DNA of 64,000 nt from Geobacter sp. (lineage in GTDB: Bacteria; Desulfobacterota; Desulfuromonadia; Geobacterales; Geobacteraceae), in assembly GCA_027356255.1 (NCBI GenBank), contig DAIEGL010000077.1, forward strand, positions 1-64,000, read 5' to 3'. A program made the translations under genes and the position numbers. Positions within the stretch are counted from its first letter, which is position 1. Each line of letters starts with the position of its first letter. Below the pieces are notes generated by a model. It was not told where the DNA came from, did no database searches, and saw nothing but the letters and a program-made list of their open reading frames with translations. This document shows positions 52,417-60,310 of this stretch, one piece after another.

Positions 52417-53211
52417 ATGAAAAGGACCGTTTATTTAATCATATCGTTGTCAGTGCTGCTTTTGGCCGTTATCGCCCGGGCAGAGGAGGGGACAACGACC
52501 GGGCAGATAACCGGAAGTTGGATAACCCCGAAGAACGGTGCGATGGCCGGTGGGCTGGTTCTCCTGTTTAACGAGGCGTCAGGCCCTCCCCCCGCCCACG
52601 AAAGATACTGGCGGGTCTCCGACATAAAAGCCGACATAGATAAGGAGGGAGGATTTTCTGCCGAAGTCGAGGCGGGCAATTACTATCTGGCGGCGATAAA
52701 ACGAACCAAGGAGAACGAACCCGGGCCGCCGCTGGATGGAGACTTCTACTATTTAAGCCGCGATGCGAATGGGGCGCCGAGACTCTATACCGTAAAGAAT
52801 GGGGAGAAGACGGACGTTGGAACCATAACCGAGGCATCTCCTTTCAAAAGGGCGTCACTGAAAACAGCGGACGGCATCACGGCCCTGGAAGGGACGATAA
52901 CTGATCCCGAGGGTAAACCTGTTGCGGGTGCACTGGTATTGGCCTATCTGTCGCCGGAGATGGAAGGGCGGCCGCTGTTCATCTCCGACAAAACCGGGGC
53001 TGACGGAAAATACCTCCTGCGCGTCAGCGAAGGTGGCGACTATTATCTGAAGATACGGAATGTCTATGGCGGCGGAACGCCGGAAACCGGCGCCATCATG
53101 GGGCATTACGGCACTGGAGCGCCTGCAGCCGCCAGTGTGACGACCGGGGCTATCAGGAAAGGGATGGACATCAAAGGCACGAGGTTTGCCGGACAGGGAG
53201 TCAGGCAGTAA
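52417..53211 (+). CDS. Periplasmic carboxypeptidase-regulatory-like accessory protein of the nickel transporter
   Basis: A 264-residue protein with a signal peptide (MKRTVYLIISLSVLLLAVIARA). Two transthyretin-like beta-sandwich units are visible: GQITGSWITPKNGAMAGGLVLLF...GGFSAEVEAGNYYLAAIK and LEGTITDPEGKPVAGALVLAYL...GADGKYLLRVSEGGDYYLKI. AGGGGAG is well placed for ATG 52417 and too close for ATG 52408. It lies 26 bases after the ATPase and is probably in the same operon. In related bacteria, nickel ECF systems carry extra extracytoplasmic proteins; a metal-capture role is inferred from this position only. Confidence 0.72.
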   Translation: MKRTVYLIISLSVLLLAVIARAEEGTTTGQITGSWITPKNGAMAGGLVLLFNEASGPPPAHERYWRVSDIKADIDKEGGFSAEVEAGNYYLAAIKRTKENEPGPPLDGDFYYLSRDANGAPRLYTVKNGEKTDVGTITEASPFKRASLKTADGITALEGTITDPEGKPVAGALVLAYLSPEMEGRPLFISDKTGADGKYLLRVSEGGDYYLKIRNVYGGGTPETGAIMGHYGTGAPAAASVTTGAIRKGMDIKGTRFAGQGVRQ

Positions 53212-53780
53212 ACCCGGCATCGCCGGTTGACGGTGTCCTGCGCCACTTCATTTCTCTGCTTACAGCTCGGCCTCTTGGCCGACGGGTTCCTTTCAGCTTA
53301 ACATGACGCCACGCCGCCAGTTAAGCACCCCCTATCGCTCACCCCATCCCCACCTACCTCACTACGATCTCATCACACGGAGAGGAGCCGCCGGTTGCTC
53401 TCCCTTTTTTCTTCAAACCTCTCCCTTGTTTCGCTGTAGTTATTAAAGTGTAATAACCGAATTTAGCCAAATGACTGCTTTTCCGCTTTCCCGGCTGAAA
53501 CGGCCGTTTCGAGTCGGAAACCGATCTTATGTCGGGTACTTGGCGATGCAGTACATGCTGTATTCCTCCTGTTTCTGCTGAAATCGATACAAAAACGGTG
53601 GGACGCCAAGTAGGTTCATCTTCCCGTGTTTTCATCGCGCAATTCCAATGATTAAGGCCGCTTATCCCGGTCAGAGGTTTGATGCAGGATATCCTGCCTG
53701 TCTTGGTATTTATCTTGCTTTGATTAAATTAACATAATTAACGATAACTAAGTGAAAACGCGCAAGGCAAGGAAAATGAA
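53212..53780. other. Intergenic region with hairpins and a minus-strand minigene
   Basis: No plus-strand gene is visible. GGAGAG (53379-53384) pairs with CTCTCC (53398-53403) and is followed by CTTTTTT, a probable weak terminator for the nickel operon. A 9-base inverted repeat, TACTTGGCG / CGCCAAGTA (53537-53545, 53604-53612), encloses, on the minus strand, a perfect AGGAGG (53570-53565) and ATG 53556 encoding MYCIAKYPT then stop. The last 70 bases are AT-rich and probably hold the promoter of the cytochrome operon. Confidence 0.5.
53379..53410 (+). terminator. Probable terminator after the nickel transport operon
   Basis: GGAGAG (53379-53384), loop, CTCTCC (53398-53403), then a run of six T (53405-53410). 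Short stem and long loop (13 bases), so it is weaker than the other terminators in the window. Confidence 0.5.
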
Positions 53781-55130
53781 ATGAGACGCGATTCTTTCAG
53801 AATGTTAATTTCTTTGTATATTGTGCTTGCCGTTGCATCACCCGCCGTCGCAGGCTCATGCTTTACCGCCGCCTGTCACAAAGCGATAGCCGACCTTAAA
53901 AACCTCCATCAGCCGGTAAAAGATGAAGAATGTCTCTCCTGCCACGTGCGGCGTGCATCTACGCACCCTATTTTCGGAGGGGGAAAGAGCTTCGAGCTGA
54001 CCGCAGCCGGAGCAAAGCTCTGCGAACAGTGTCATCCGGCAATGGGGCAGAAGAAGGTCGTCCATGGCCCGGTAAAGGATGGAAACTGCCTCTCCTGCCA
54101 CAAGCCGCATGGCGCCACGGGGCCTTTTCTCCTGGATGTGGATGAGGACCAGTCAGCGCTTTGTCTGGGGTGCCATGACAGCGCCCCGTTCAAGGCAAAC
54201 TTCATGCACGGTCCAGTTGCCGCCGGGTCATGCACCAAGTGCCACAACCCCCATGAATCCTCGGAAAAATCGCTCCTGGTGGGGAATGTTCGGGATATGT
54301 GCCTGAAATGCCACGAAGACTTTGCCAAGGCAATGGCAGCAGCACCGATAGTCCATCCACCGGTAAAGGATGACCCCTGCACATCCTGTCACACGCCCCA
54401 CGGCTCAACCGTCCCCCATCTGCTCGCAAAGAAGATGCCCGACCTGTGCATTGAATGCCACGATGCGGTGGGGAAGAAGCTGAAGGATGTAAAAAACCGG
54501 CACAAGCCGCTCCAGGAGGAGAGAAGTTGCGGAAATTGCCATTCCCCGCACTTCTCGAAGGTCAAAGGATTGTTGCCGACCGACGAACAGGGAGTCTGTC
54601 TCGGTTGTCACGGGAGCGACAATTTCGGCAAGCCCCCGCTGAGCAACATCAAAAAAGAGCTGGAGGGAAAGAAGGAACTGCACGAGCCGATCATAAAAGG
54701 GGAATGCGGGAAATGCCATGACCCCCATGGGTCCGAATTCGCAAACATTCTGAAGGGACCTTATCCGGCTGACTTTTATGCGCCTTTCCGGGAGGGGGCG
54801 TATGACTTCTGCCTCTCCTGCCACGACAAAAACCTGCTCCGTTTCCAGGAAACGACCATGTATACCCGTTTCCGCAACGGCAAAGAAAATCTCCACTACG
54901 TCCATGTGGTCAACAAGCGCAAGGGGCGTACCTGCCGTGCCTGCCATGAGCCGCATGCCGCTGACGGCCGGAAACTGGTCGGCAAGGAAGGTCCGCCATT
55001 CGGCGACTGGAAGATCCCCAGCCGTTTTGAAATCACTTCCGGAGGCGGAAGCTGCGCACCGGGCTGCCACCGCAAATTCAGTTACGACCGGGAAAACCCG
55101 GTCGATTACACCCTGGATGACAAGAAATAA
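53781..55130 (+). CDS. Periplasmic multihaem cytochrome c, about 15 haems
   Basis: A 449-residue protein with a signal peptide (about 1-24, ...AVASPAVAG). It has 13 CxxCH motifs (CLSCH, CEQCH, CLGCH, CTKCH, CLKCH, CTSCH, CIECH, CGNCH and others), one CxxxxCH at the start (CFTAACH) and one CxxxCH at the end (CAPGCH). Many occur as doubled CxxCH units spaced by HGPVKDGNC-type blocks (HxPVKDxxCxxCHxPHG), as in NrfA/doubled-CxxCH cytochromes. It heads the porin-cytochrome locus and could be its periplasmic electron-input partner. The site AAGGAAA precedes ATG 53781. Confidence 0.93.
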   Translation: MRRDSFRMLISLYIVLAVASPAVAGSCFTAACHKAIADLKNLHQPVKDEECLSCHVRRASTHPIFGGGKSFELTAAGAKLCEQCHPAMGQKKVVHGPVKDGNCLSCHKPHGATGPFLLDVDEDQSALCLGCHDSAPFKANFMHGPVAAGSCTKCHNPHESSEKSLLVGNVRDMCLKCHEDFAKAMAAAPIVHPPVKDDPCTSCHTPHGSTVPHLLAKKMPDLCIECHDAVGKKLKDVKNRHKPLQEERSCGNCHSPHFSKVKGLLPTDEQGVCLGCHGSDNFGKPPLSNIKKELEGKKELHEPIIKGECGKCHDPHGSEFANILKGPYPADFYAPFREGAYDFCLSCHDKNLLRFQETTMYTRFRNGKENLHYVHVVNKRKGRTCRACHEPHAADGRKLVGKEGPPFGDWKIPSRFEITSGGGSCAPGCHRKFSYDRENPVDYTLDDKK

Positions 55131-55150
55131 GGTCAGTCCGGGGGAAGGCC

Positions 55151-55314
55151 GTCTGCCGTGGCTTCGTTCGGTCGCCGCAGCTGCGGACCTTGCAGCGTTT
55201 CTTAGTGTAATCACCCGAAATATTAGTTTACTGACGAAGGTGCTTCCTTCGATCTCGGGCGGGTGTCCGCTCGCCGCTCCGGCTCTGTCACTCACTCCCG
55301 AAGCCACGGCAGAC
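55151..55314. repeat. Sixteen-base inverted repeats bounding a 164-base element
   Basis: GTCTGCCGTGGCTTCG (55151-55166) and its exact complement CGAAGCCACGGCAGAC (55299-55314) bound a noncoding stretch between two genes of the cytochrome locus. The terminal repeats and small size resemble a miniature mobile element; a large RNA hairpin is the alternative. No target duplication was confirmed. Confidence 0.55.
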
Positions 55315-55388
55315 TCCCCGGAAATGACGAAAAAACCAGAATAAGCCCTTACGGCATACCTTTATCGGCAACTTTTCTTGGAGGACAC

Positions 55389-56579
55389 ATGTTGACAGTC
55401 GTTTCCAGCACTTCGCCCTTCAGGGGGAAACTCCGGTTCCTCCTCGTCTTTCCATTGCTCGCTTCCCTCCTCTCCGGCTGTGCCGGCTCCAACGGCCCGA
55501 CGGGTCCGGTCTTCTTCCCCCCCGCGCCGAACCCTCCCCGTGTGCAATATCTCATGAAAATTTCCGACTCCCAGGATATCGAAGGGAAAAAGAGCAGCTT
55601 TTCCCTTTTTGTCCTGAATGACAAGGACGATGATGCGGTCAAGCCCATAAAGAAACCGTACGGTGTTACAACCCGCAACGGCAAGATCTACATCTGCGAT
55701 GTGGGGGGCGCTACGGTTTCAATAATTGATCCTTCCCGGAAAACCTTCGAATACCTGAAGGGGAATTTCAGCGTCGGCAAGCTGAGGAAGCCGATAAACA
55801 TAGCGGTCGATGGCGATGGGACCATGTACATTGCAGACATCGAGCGGAAAGAGATCCTGGTATACGACGCAGCCGGGAATTTTAAAAACGCATTCGGCAA
55901 GGACCTGGACATGAAACCGACCGACGTGGCGGTGGACGGCAAGTATCTGTATGTGGTCGATATCGCCCATTCCGAGGTCAAGGTGCTCGACGGCAAAACC
56001 GGAAAGCTCCTTGAGCAGATCGGCAAGGGAAGCGAGAAGTCAGAAGGTCTGGCGTTGCCGACGAATTTTGCCGTGGACGGCAAGGGATTCATCTATGTGA
56101 CCAATACCATGACCGGCAAGGTGATGAAATTCGACCGGGACGGGCATCTTCTCCTGTCGTTCGGCAAGCTGGGCGACGGCTTCGGACAGTTCGGCAGGCC
56201 CAAGGGGATTGCGGTTGACGATTCCGGCCGCATATATGTGGCCGATTCCGCGCACCAGAATGTACAGATCTTCAACGAAAAGGGGCGCCTTTTGATGTTT
56301 TTCGGCGATCCCGGATCAGCACCGGATGGGACCATGAATCTGCCGTCCGGCGTGGCCGTCAGTAAAGACAACCTCGATTATTTCCAGAAACTCGCCGACC
56401 CATCCTTTCAACTGGAAAGCGTGATCTTCGTAATCAATCAGTACGGACCCAACAAGGTGGCCGTTTACGGCCTCGGGCAGCAGCGGGGCACCCAGGATGG
56501 GGCGAACGGTGTGCAGGATGGAGATGAGCGGACAAAGGAGCGGCAAAACGAGTCTGTAGCCGGACAAGAGAAGAAATGA
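55389..56579 (+). CDS. NHL-repeat lipoprotein 1
   Basis: A 396-residue protein with a lipoprotein signal (FLLVFPLLASLLSGC, Cys about 29). Six or so NHL beta-propeller blades follow, each with a V-D-G-x-G-x-[IM]-Y-[IV]-[AT]-D type core: VDGDGTMYIADIER, VDGKYLYVVDIAHS, VDGKGFIYVTNTMT and VDDSGRIYVADSAHQNVQIF. The C-terminal 40 residues are Gln/Glu-rich and disordered. The propeller probably binds protein or carbohydrate at the envelope and may hold cytochromes together. ATG 55389 has GGAGG 5 bases upstream. It is paired with the second NHL lipoprotein at 59270. Confidence 0.9.
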   Translation: MLTVVSSTSPFRGKLRFLLVFPLLASLLSGCAGSNGPTGPVFFPPAPNPPRVQYLMKISDSQDIEGKKSSFSLFVLNDKDDDAVKPIKKPYGVTTRNGKIYICDVGGATVSIIDPSRKTFEYLKGNFSVGKLRKPINIAVDGDGTMYIADIERKEILVYDAAGNFKNAFGKDLDMKPTDVAVDGKYLYVVDIAHSEVKVLDGKTGKLLEQIGKGSEKSEGLALPTNFAVDGKGFIYVTNTMTGKVMKFDRDGHLLLSFGKLGDGFGQFGRPKGIAVDDSGRIYVADSAHQNVQIFNEKGRLLMFFGDPGSAPDGTMNLPSGVAVSKDNLDYFQKLADPSFQLESVIFVINQYGPNKVAVYGLGQQRGTQDGANGVQDGDERTKERQNESVAGQEKK

Positions 56580-56595
56580 GCACAAGGAGCAGAAA

Positions 56596-57204
56596 GTGAG
56601 AAACGGCAAGCACCCGGCAGATCGAGGGAGATGCGCGGCAGGTTTGATGGCCTGTCTGCTGGTATGTCTCGTCGTAACAGGGGGGTGCAGCGCCGTCAGC
56701 AGGCACGAGATATTGTCGACCATTTTCGATGGCGTTCCGAGCTACCAACCGCCTGAAGAATTTTGCCGGGATTATCATGAAAATAGCAAGGCGTCGGGGG
56801 GAAAAGACTTGCCTGCCAAGGACCAGGCGGGGGAAAGCGGTGGCAGTCAATCATCGAGGCACCAGCCTTACGAGGAGAAGAGGTGTGACGATTGCCACGA
56901 CAAGACCAAGGAGGGGGGGCTTGTTACTGCCAAGATCGAACTCTGCTTCCAGTGCCACAAGGAGTTCATCAAGGGCTCTTATGTGCACGGCCCTGTCGCG
57001 GTGGGGGAGTGCCTGGCTTGTCACGAACCCCATACCTCCAGGTACGCTTCATTGCTCAAGGCCGACAAAAACCAGATCTGTTCGGTTTGCCACCGTGAAA
57101 AAAGGCTGTCGATCGCATTGCACGACAAGGTGTCGGAACGGCAGATAAGTTGTTCCGACTGTCACGACCCGCACTACGGGAGCGCATCGTATTTCATGAA
57201 ATGA
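56596..57204 (+). CDS. Lipoprotein cytochrome c, five haems
   Basis: A 202-residue protein starting at GTG 56596 (ribosome site AAGGAG). Lipoprotein signal LMACLLVCLVVTGGC (Cys about 31), a charged linker, then five CxxCH sites (CDDCH, CFQCH, CLACH, CSVCH, CSDCH) in about 100-195, the later ones in the HGPVAVGECLACHEPHTS pattern of doubled-CxxCH cytochromes. It lies 12 bases before the barrel gene, which fits a small cytochrome that plugs or docks on an outer-membrane porin. Confidence 0.92.
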   Translation: MRNGKHPADRGRCAAGLMACLLVCLVVTGGCSAVSRHEILSTIFDGVPSYQPPEEFCRDYHENSKASGGKDLPAKDQAGESGGSQSSRHQPYEEKRCDDCHDKTKEGGLVTAKIELCFQCHKEFIKGSYVHGPVAVGECLACHEPHTSRYASLLKADKNQICSVCHREKRLSIALHDKVSERQISCSDCHDPHYGSASYFMK

Positions 57205-57216
57205 CGGGATGGTCGG

Positions 57217-59202
57217 ATGCGGCTGAAAAAAATCTTACTGCATACCGGCATCATGCTCATTCTGACAATGCCGAACGAAGCAATGTCTCAACAAAGGGGG
57301 CTTATCCTGCTTGGTGAACTGCAACAATCTGTGGGGCTCATTTATGACTACAACGGAAAACGCGCCTCCTATACCAATGGCCGGGATTTTTCCCTGACCG
57401 AGCATCGTTTTGAAGAGAAGTACCACTTCGATATTCCCTATGGCATATATTCCCATCGTTTACTCAAGGGGCATTTGAGCACCGACTTCAGTCTCAACCA
57501 GGAGATGTTCTCCGCCAGCGGGACATCGCCCGGAACCGGTTCCGGTTTTAATTTCCAGTACAGCATCGACGGCATTCTGCTGGACCGCAAGCCTTATCCG
57601 GTCAGCTTTTTCTCGAATTCGTCACGAAACCACGTCCAGCGGGAATTTTCCGGGGGGTATGATCTTATTACCGACAGCAACGGGGTGGGCATCTTCCTGA
57701 AGAACAGGTATCTCCCCGTGAAAGCCAACTATTCGGTCATAAACAGTAAAACCAGCGGTCAGTACCAGGACAGAACCCAGGACACCGAGAACATCTCGTT
57801 GGGCATGTCGAACAGGATCATGGACCTGAGCCAGACCGATGCCTCCATCTTTCACAGCGAGAACAGGAGCGCCCTGATAGGGGGCGCTGATTCGTCACGT
57901 TCCACGGGGAGTGAATACTCGATCCGCAACCGCCTGTATTGGGACGGCCGAAACAAGGAGCTCAACTCTTCCTACAAGCTGCATGAGTCTACGGGGGTGA
58001 TCGACAACAGGTATTCGGTCGTGGTGGAAAACTTCAACGTGGCACTGGGCAGGTCTCTGGACGCGGGGCTTGAGTATGAGAATACCCATAACCGGAGCAT
58101 GGACCAGCGGGAGGTTTCCAATGCCGGCGGCGCATGGCTGCAGCACAGGCTGTTTCAAAGCCTGACAACCCGCCTGACTTTCCAGATAAGGGATAACGAG
58201 ATAAACGACGGCAGTGAGAGCGATATCGGCGGTTCGTTAGTCATCGGCTACAAGAAGAGATTGCCGAACAGAAGCAACCTTGCACTGAATTTTTCGCAGC
58301 GGGTGGATGTCATAGACAGCAAAAGGGACAGCGACACGGCACTGGTTGTGGATGAGCCGCTCACCGCCAGGTATTTTGAGCAGAATGTCCTGATCAACCG
58401 GAACGTGGTGACGGACAGCATCGTTGTCCGCAGCGCGGATCCTTCCAAAAGCTCGATCCGCTATACGCTGGGTATCGATTATTGGGTGGAACTGGTCGGC
58501 ACGCAAACGAGGCTCATATTCCTCGGCAGCCCCACGATAAACGATGGAGACAACCTGTTGGTCACCTACAGGTACCTGGTGAATCCGTCGATCAAGTATG
58601 CGACGTATTCCCGCAGCATCGGCGGTTATGTCTCTTTCCTCGACGGGCGCTACAGGGTGTTCGGGGGCATCGACAACACGACCCAGGATCTCATCTCCGG
58701 CAGTGACGATGTCCTGCGTCTCGGTTCGCAGCACTCTTACCGTCTGGGTTTCGATGCGAAGCTGGAGAATGTTTCATTTGGCGTCCAGTACCTGGATTAC
58801 GTTTCGAGGGATGACAAGCACCAGACCGTGGAAGGGTTTGCCAGTCATGACCGGGAATTTGCCCGCGGCCTCCTCTCCCTTTACATGAAAGACACCTATA
58901 CCATGTACGAGGAAAATCCTACTGCCGGAGCGGCTTCCTCAGCCTATTCGGAAAACCTGGTGAAACTCGGCATGCTTTACCGCAAGGTCCTGTTCGGTCT
59001 GGCGGATATGAAACTGAAGACCGACTATGCCGGCTCGCGGGGCGGGCCTCTCAAAAGGGATCTCGTTACCGTCGGTCTCAATGTGCAGGTGGTCTTCAGG
59101 AATGCGATCATCACGTTTCTGTCGCAGATGAACTGGCAGGACCAGGGGGGCAATTCGACCCGCGACGAGCAGGTGCGGCTGGAATTGACCAGGTTTTTTT
59201 GA
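57217..59202 (+). CDS. Outer-membrane beta-barrel (porin-like) of the cytochrome locus
   Basis: A 661-residue protein with a signal peptide (about 1-24, ...LTMPNEAMS). The body has alternating amphipathic strands (for example YSIDGILLDRKPYPVSFFS, LYWDGRNKELNSSYKLHES, SYRLGFDAKLENVSFGVQYLDYV), no Cys-x-x-Cys-His, and it ends in QVRLELTRFF, the C-terminal Phe signature recognised by the BAM complex. Size and context match the porin of porin-cytochrome conduits, although no family name can be given. Lying between a lipoprotein cytochrome and an NHL lipoprotein, it would let electrons cross the outer membrane. Confidence 0.82.
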   Translation: MRLKKILLHTGIMLILTMPNEAMSQQRGLILLGELQQSVGLIYDYNGKRASYTNGRDFSLTEHRFEEKYHFDIPYGIYSHRLLKGHLSTDFSLNQEMFSASGTSPGTGSGFNFQYSIDGILLDRKPYPVSFFSNSSRNHVQREFSGGYDLITDSNGVGIFLKNRYLPVKANYSVINSKTSGQYQDRTQDTENISLGMSNRIMDLSQTDASIFHSENRSALIGGADSSRSTGSEYSIRNRLYWDGRNKELNSSYKLHESTGVIDNRYSVVVENFNVALGRSLDAGLEYENTHNRSMDQREVSNAGGAWLQHRLFQSLTTRLTFQIRDNEINDGSESDIGGSLVIGYKKRLPNRSNLALNFSQRVDVIDSKRDSDTALVVDEPLTARYFEQNVLINRNVVTDSIVVRSADPSKSSIRYTLGIDYWVELVGTQTRLIFLGSPTINDGDNLLVTYRYLVNPSIKYATYSRSIGGYVSFLDGRYRVFGGIDNTTQDLISGSDDVLRLGSQHSYRLGFDAKLENVSFGVQYLDYVSRDDKHQTVEGFASHDREFARGLLSLYMKDTYTMYEENPTAGAASSAYSENLVKLGMLYRKVLFGLADMKLKTDYAGSRGGPLKRDLVTVGLNVQVVFRNAIITFLSQMNWQDQGGNSTRDEQVRLELTRFF

Positions 59203-59269
59203 TCTTGCAAAGCGTCTTTTCAGATCAAAAAGGAGGCTGCAACTGGGAACATCCGACCTCGCAAAGAGC

Positions 59270-60310
59270 ATGAAGCTCATCTCCCTTCTTCTGGCATGCC
59301 TGCTGGCAGCGTCCTGTGCGTCCCCATCCGCCGGGCGGAGGACTGCGGTGCATGAACCGCAATGGCCGCCTCTCCCCATGGAGCCGAGGATACAGTGGGT
59401 GAAGGAGATCAGCGATTATCGGGACGTTGGGATCACCAAAGGGTTCTGGCAACGGGTCGTGGAACTCGTCTTCGGAGAGGACAAGACCCGCATAGTCAAG
59501 CCGTACGGTGTTTTCTGCGACGGGAAAGAGCGGCTCTTCGTCGTTGACGTGGGGGCTTCGGTCGTCCACGTCATGGACATGAAAAACGGGTCATATTCCC
59601 TCATCGGGAAAGAGGACAAGGCCGTTTTCCAAACCCCGATCGCCATTACGGAGGATGAAGGGGAGAATGTCTACATAACCGATTCTTCGGCGGGCATCAT
59701 TTACCGTTACAGCCTCGTCCGGAAGGAGCTCTCCACCTTCGTGCCGTTCAAGCTGGGGCGGCCGACGGGAATAGCCTACAACCGGCGCAACAGGCTGATC
59801 TATGTGGCCGATACGGCGGCGCACCAGGTTGTCGTCTTCAGTCTCGACGGAATGGAGCGGATGCGGATAGGTGCGAGAGGCGATGCGCCCGGTCAGTTCA
59901 ATTATCCGACCGACCTGTTCGTGGATGCCCGGGGGAATCTCCTGGTGACGGATGCGTTGAATTTCAGAATCCAGAGGTTTTCTCCGGACGGGCAGCTCTT
60001 GGATATGTTCGGCCGGGCCGGCGATTCCTCCGGGAGCTTTGCCAAGCCAAAGGGGGTTGCCGTTGACAGCGAAGGGCACGTCTATGTCTGCGACGCCCTT
60101 TTCGATGCGGTGCAGATTTTCGACGGAACAGGGCGGGTTCTCCTGGATTTCGGAAGCAATGGCGGGGAAGAGGGGCAATTCTGGATGCCCTCGGGGATTT
60201 ACATAGACGGGAAGGACTACATCTATGTTGCGGACACCTATAACCAGCGGGTCCAGGTGTTCAGATATCTGAAGGTGGATGATGTTGTGGCGGGAGGGGG
60301 CGGGAAATGA
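59270..60310 (+). CDS. NHL-repeat lipoprotein 2
   Basis: A 346-residue protein. Lipoprotein signal MKLISLLLACLLAASC (Cys 16). NHL blades run across about 85-335: CDGKERLFVVDVGASVVHVM, TEDEGENVYITDSSAGIIYRY, NRLIYVADTAAHQVVVF, VDARGNLLVTDALNFRIQRF, VDSEGHVYVCDALFDAVQIF and IDGKDYIYVADTYNQRVQVF. It shares the layout of the lipoprotein at 55389 and the lead-in RIxKPYGV / KPIKKPYGV, so the two are duplicates. Its stop overlaps the next cytochrome start (ATGA). Envelope scaffold by inference. Confidence 0.9.
   Translation: MKLISLLLACLLAASCASPSAGRRTAVHEPQWPPLPMEPRIQWVKEISDYRDVGITKGFWQRVVELVFGEDKTRIVKPYGVFCDGKERLFVVDVGASVVHVMDMKNGSYSLIGKEDKAVFQTPIAITEDEGENVYITDSSAGIIYRYSLVRKELSTFVPFKLGRPTGIAYNRRNRLIYVADTAAHQVVVFSLDGMERMRIGARGDAPGQFNYPTDLFVDARGNLLVTDALNFRIQRFSPDGQLLDMFGRAGDSSGSFAKPKGVAVDSEGHVYVCDALFDAVQIFDGTGRVLLDFGSNGGEEGQFWMPSGIYIDGKDYIYVADTYNQRVQVFRYLKVDDVVAGGGGK

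Noticed and set aside
53354-53635. A 93-codon minus-strand frame in the 53.2-53.8 kb gap
   Set aside because: No ribosome site and no recognised family; it overlaps the terminator hairpin of the nickel operon.
54405-55307. A 300-codon minus-strand frame antisense to the 15-haem cytochrome
   Set aside because: The plus strand carries the regular CxxCH series; the antisense frame has no motif.
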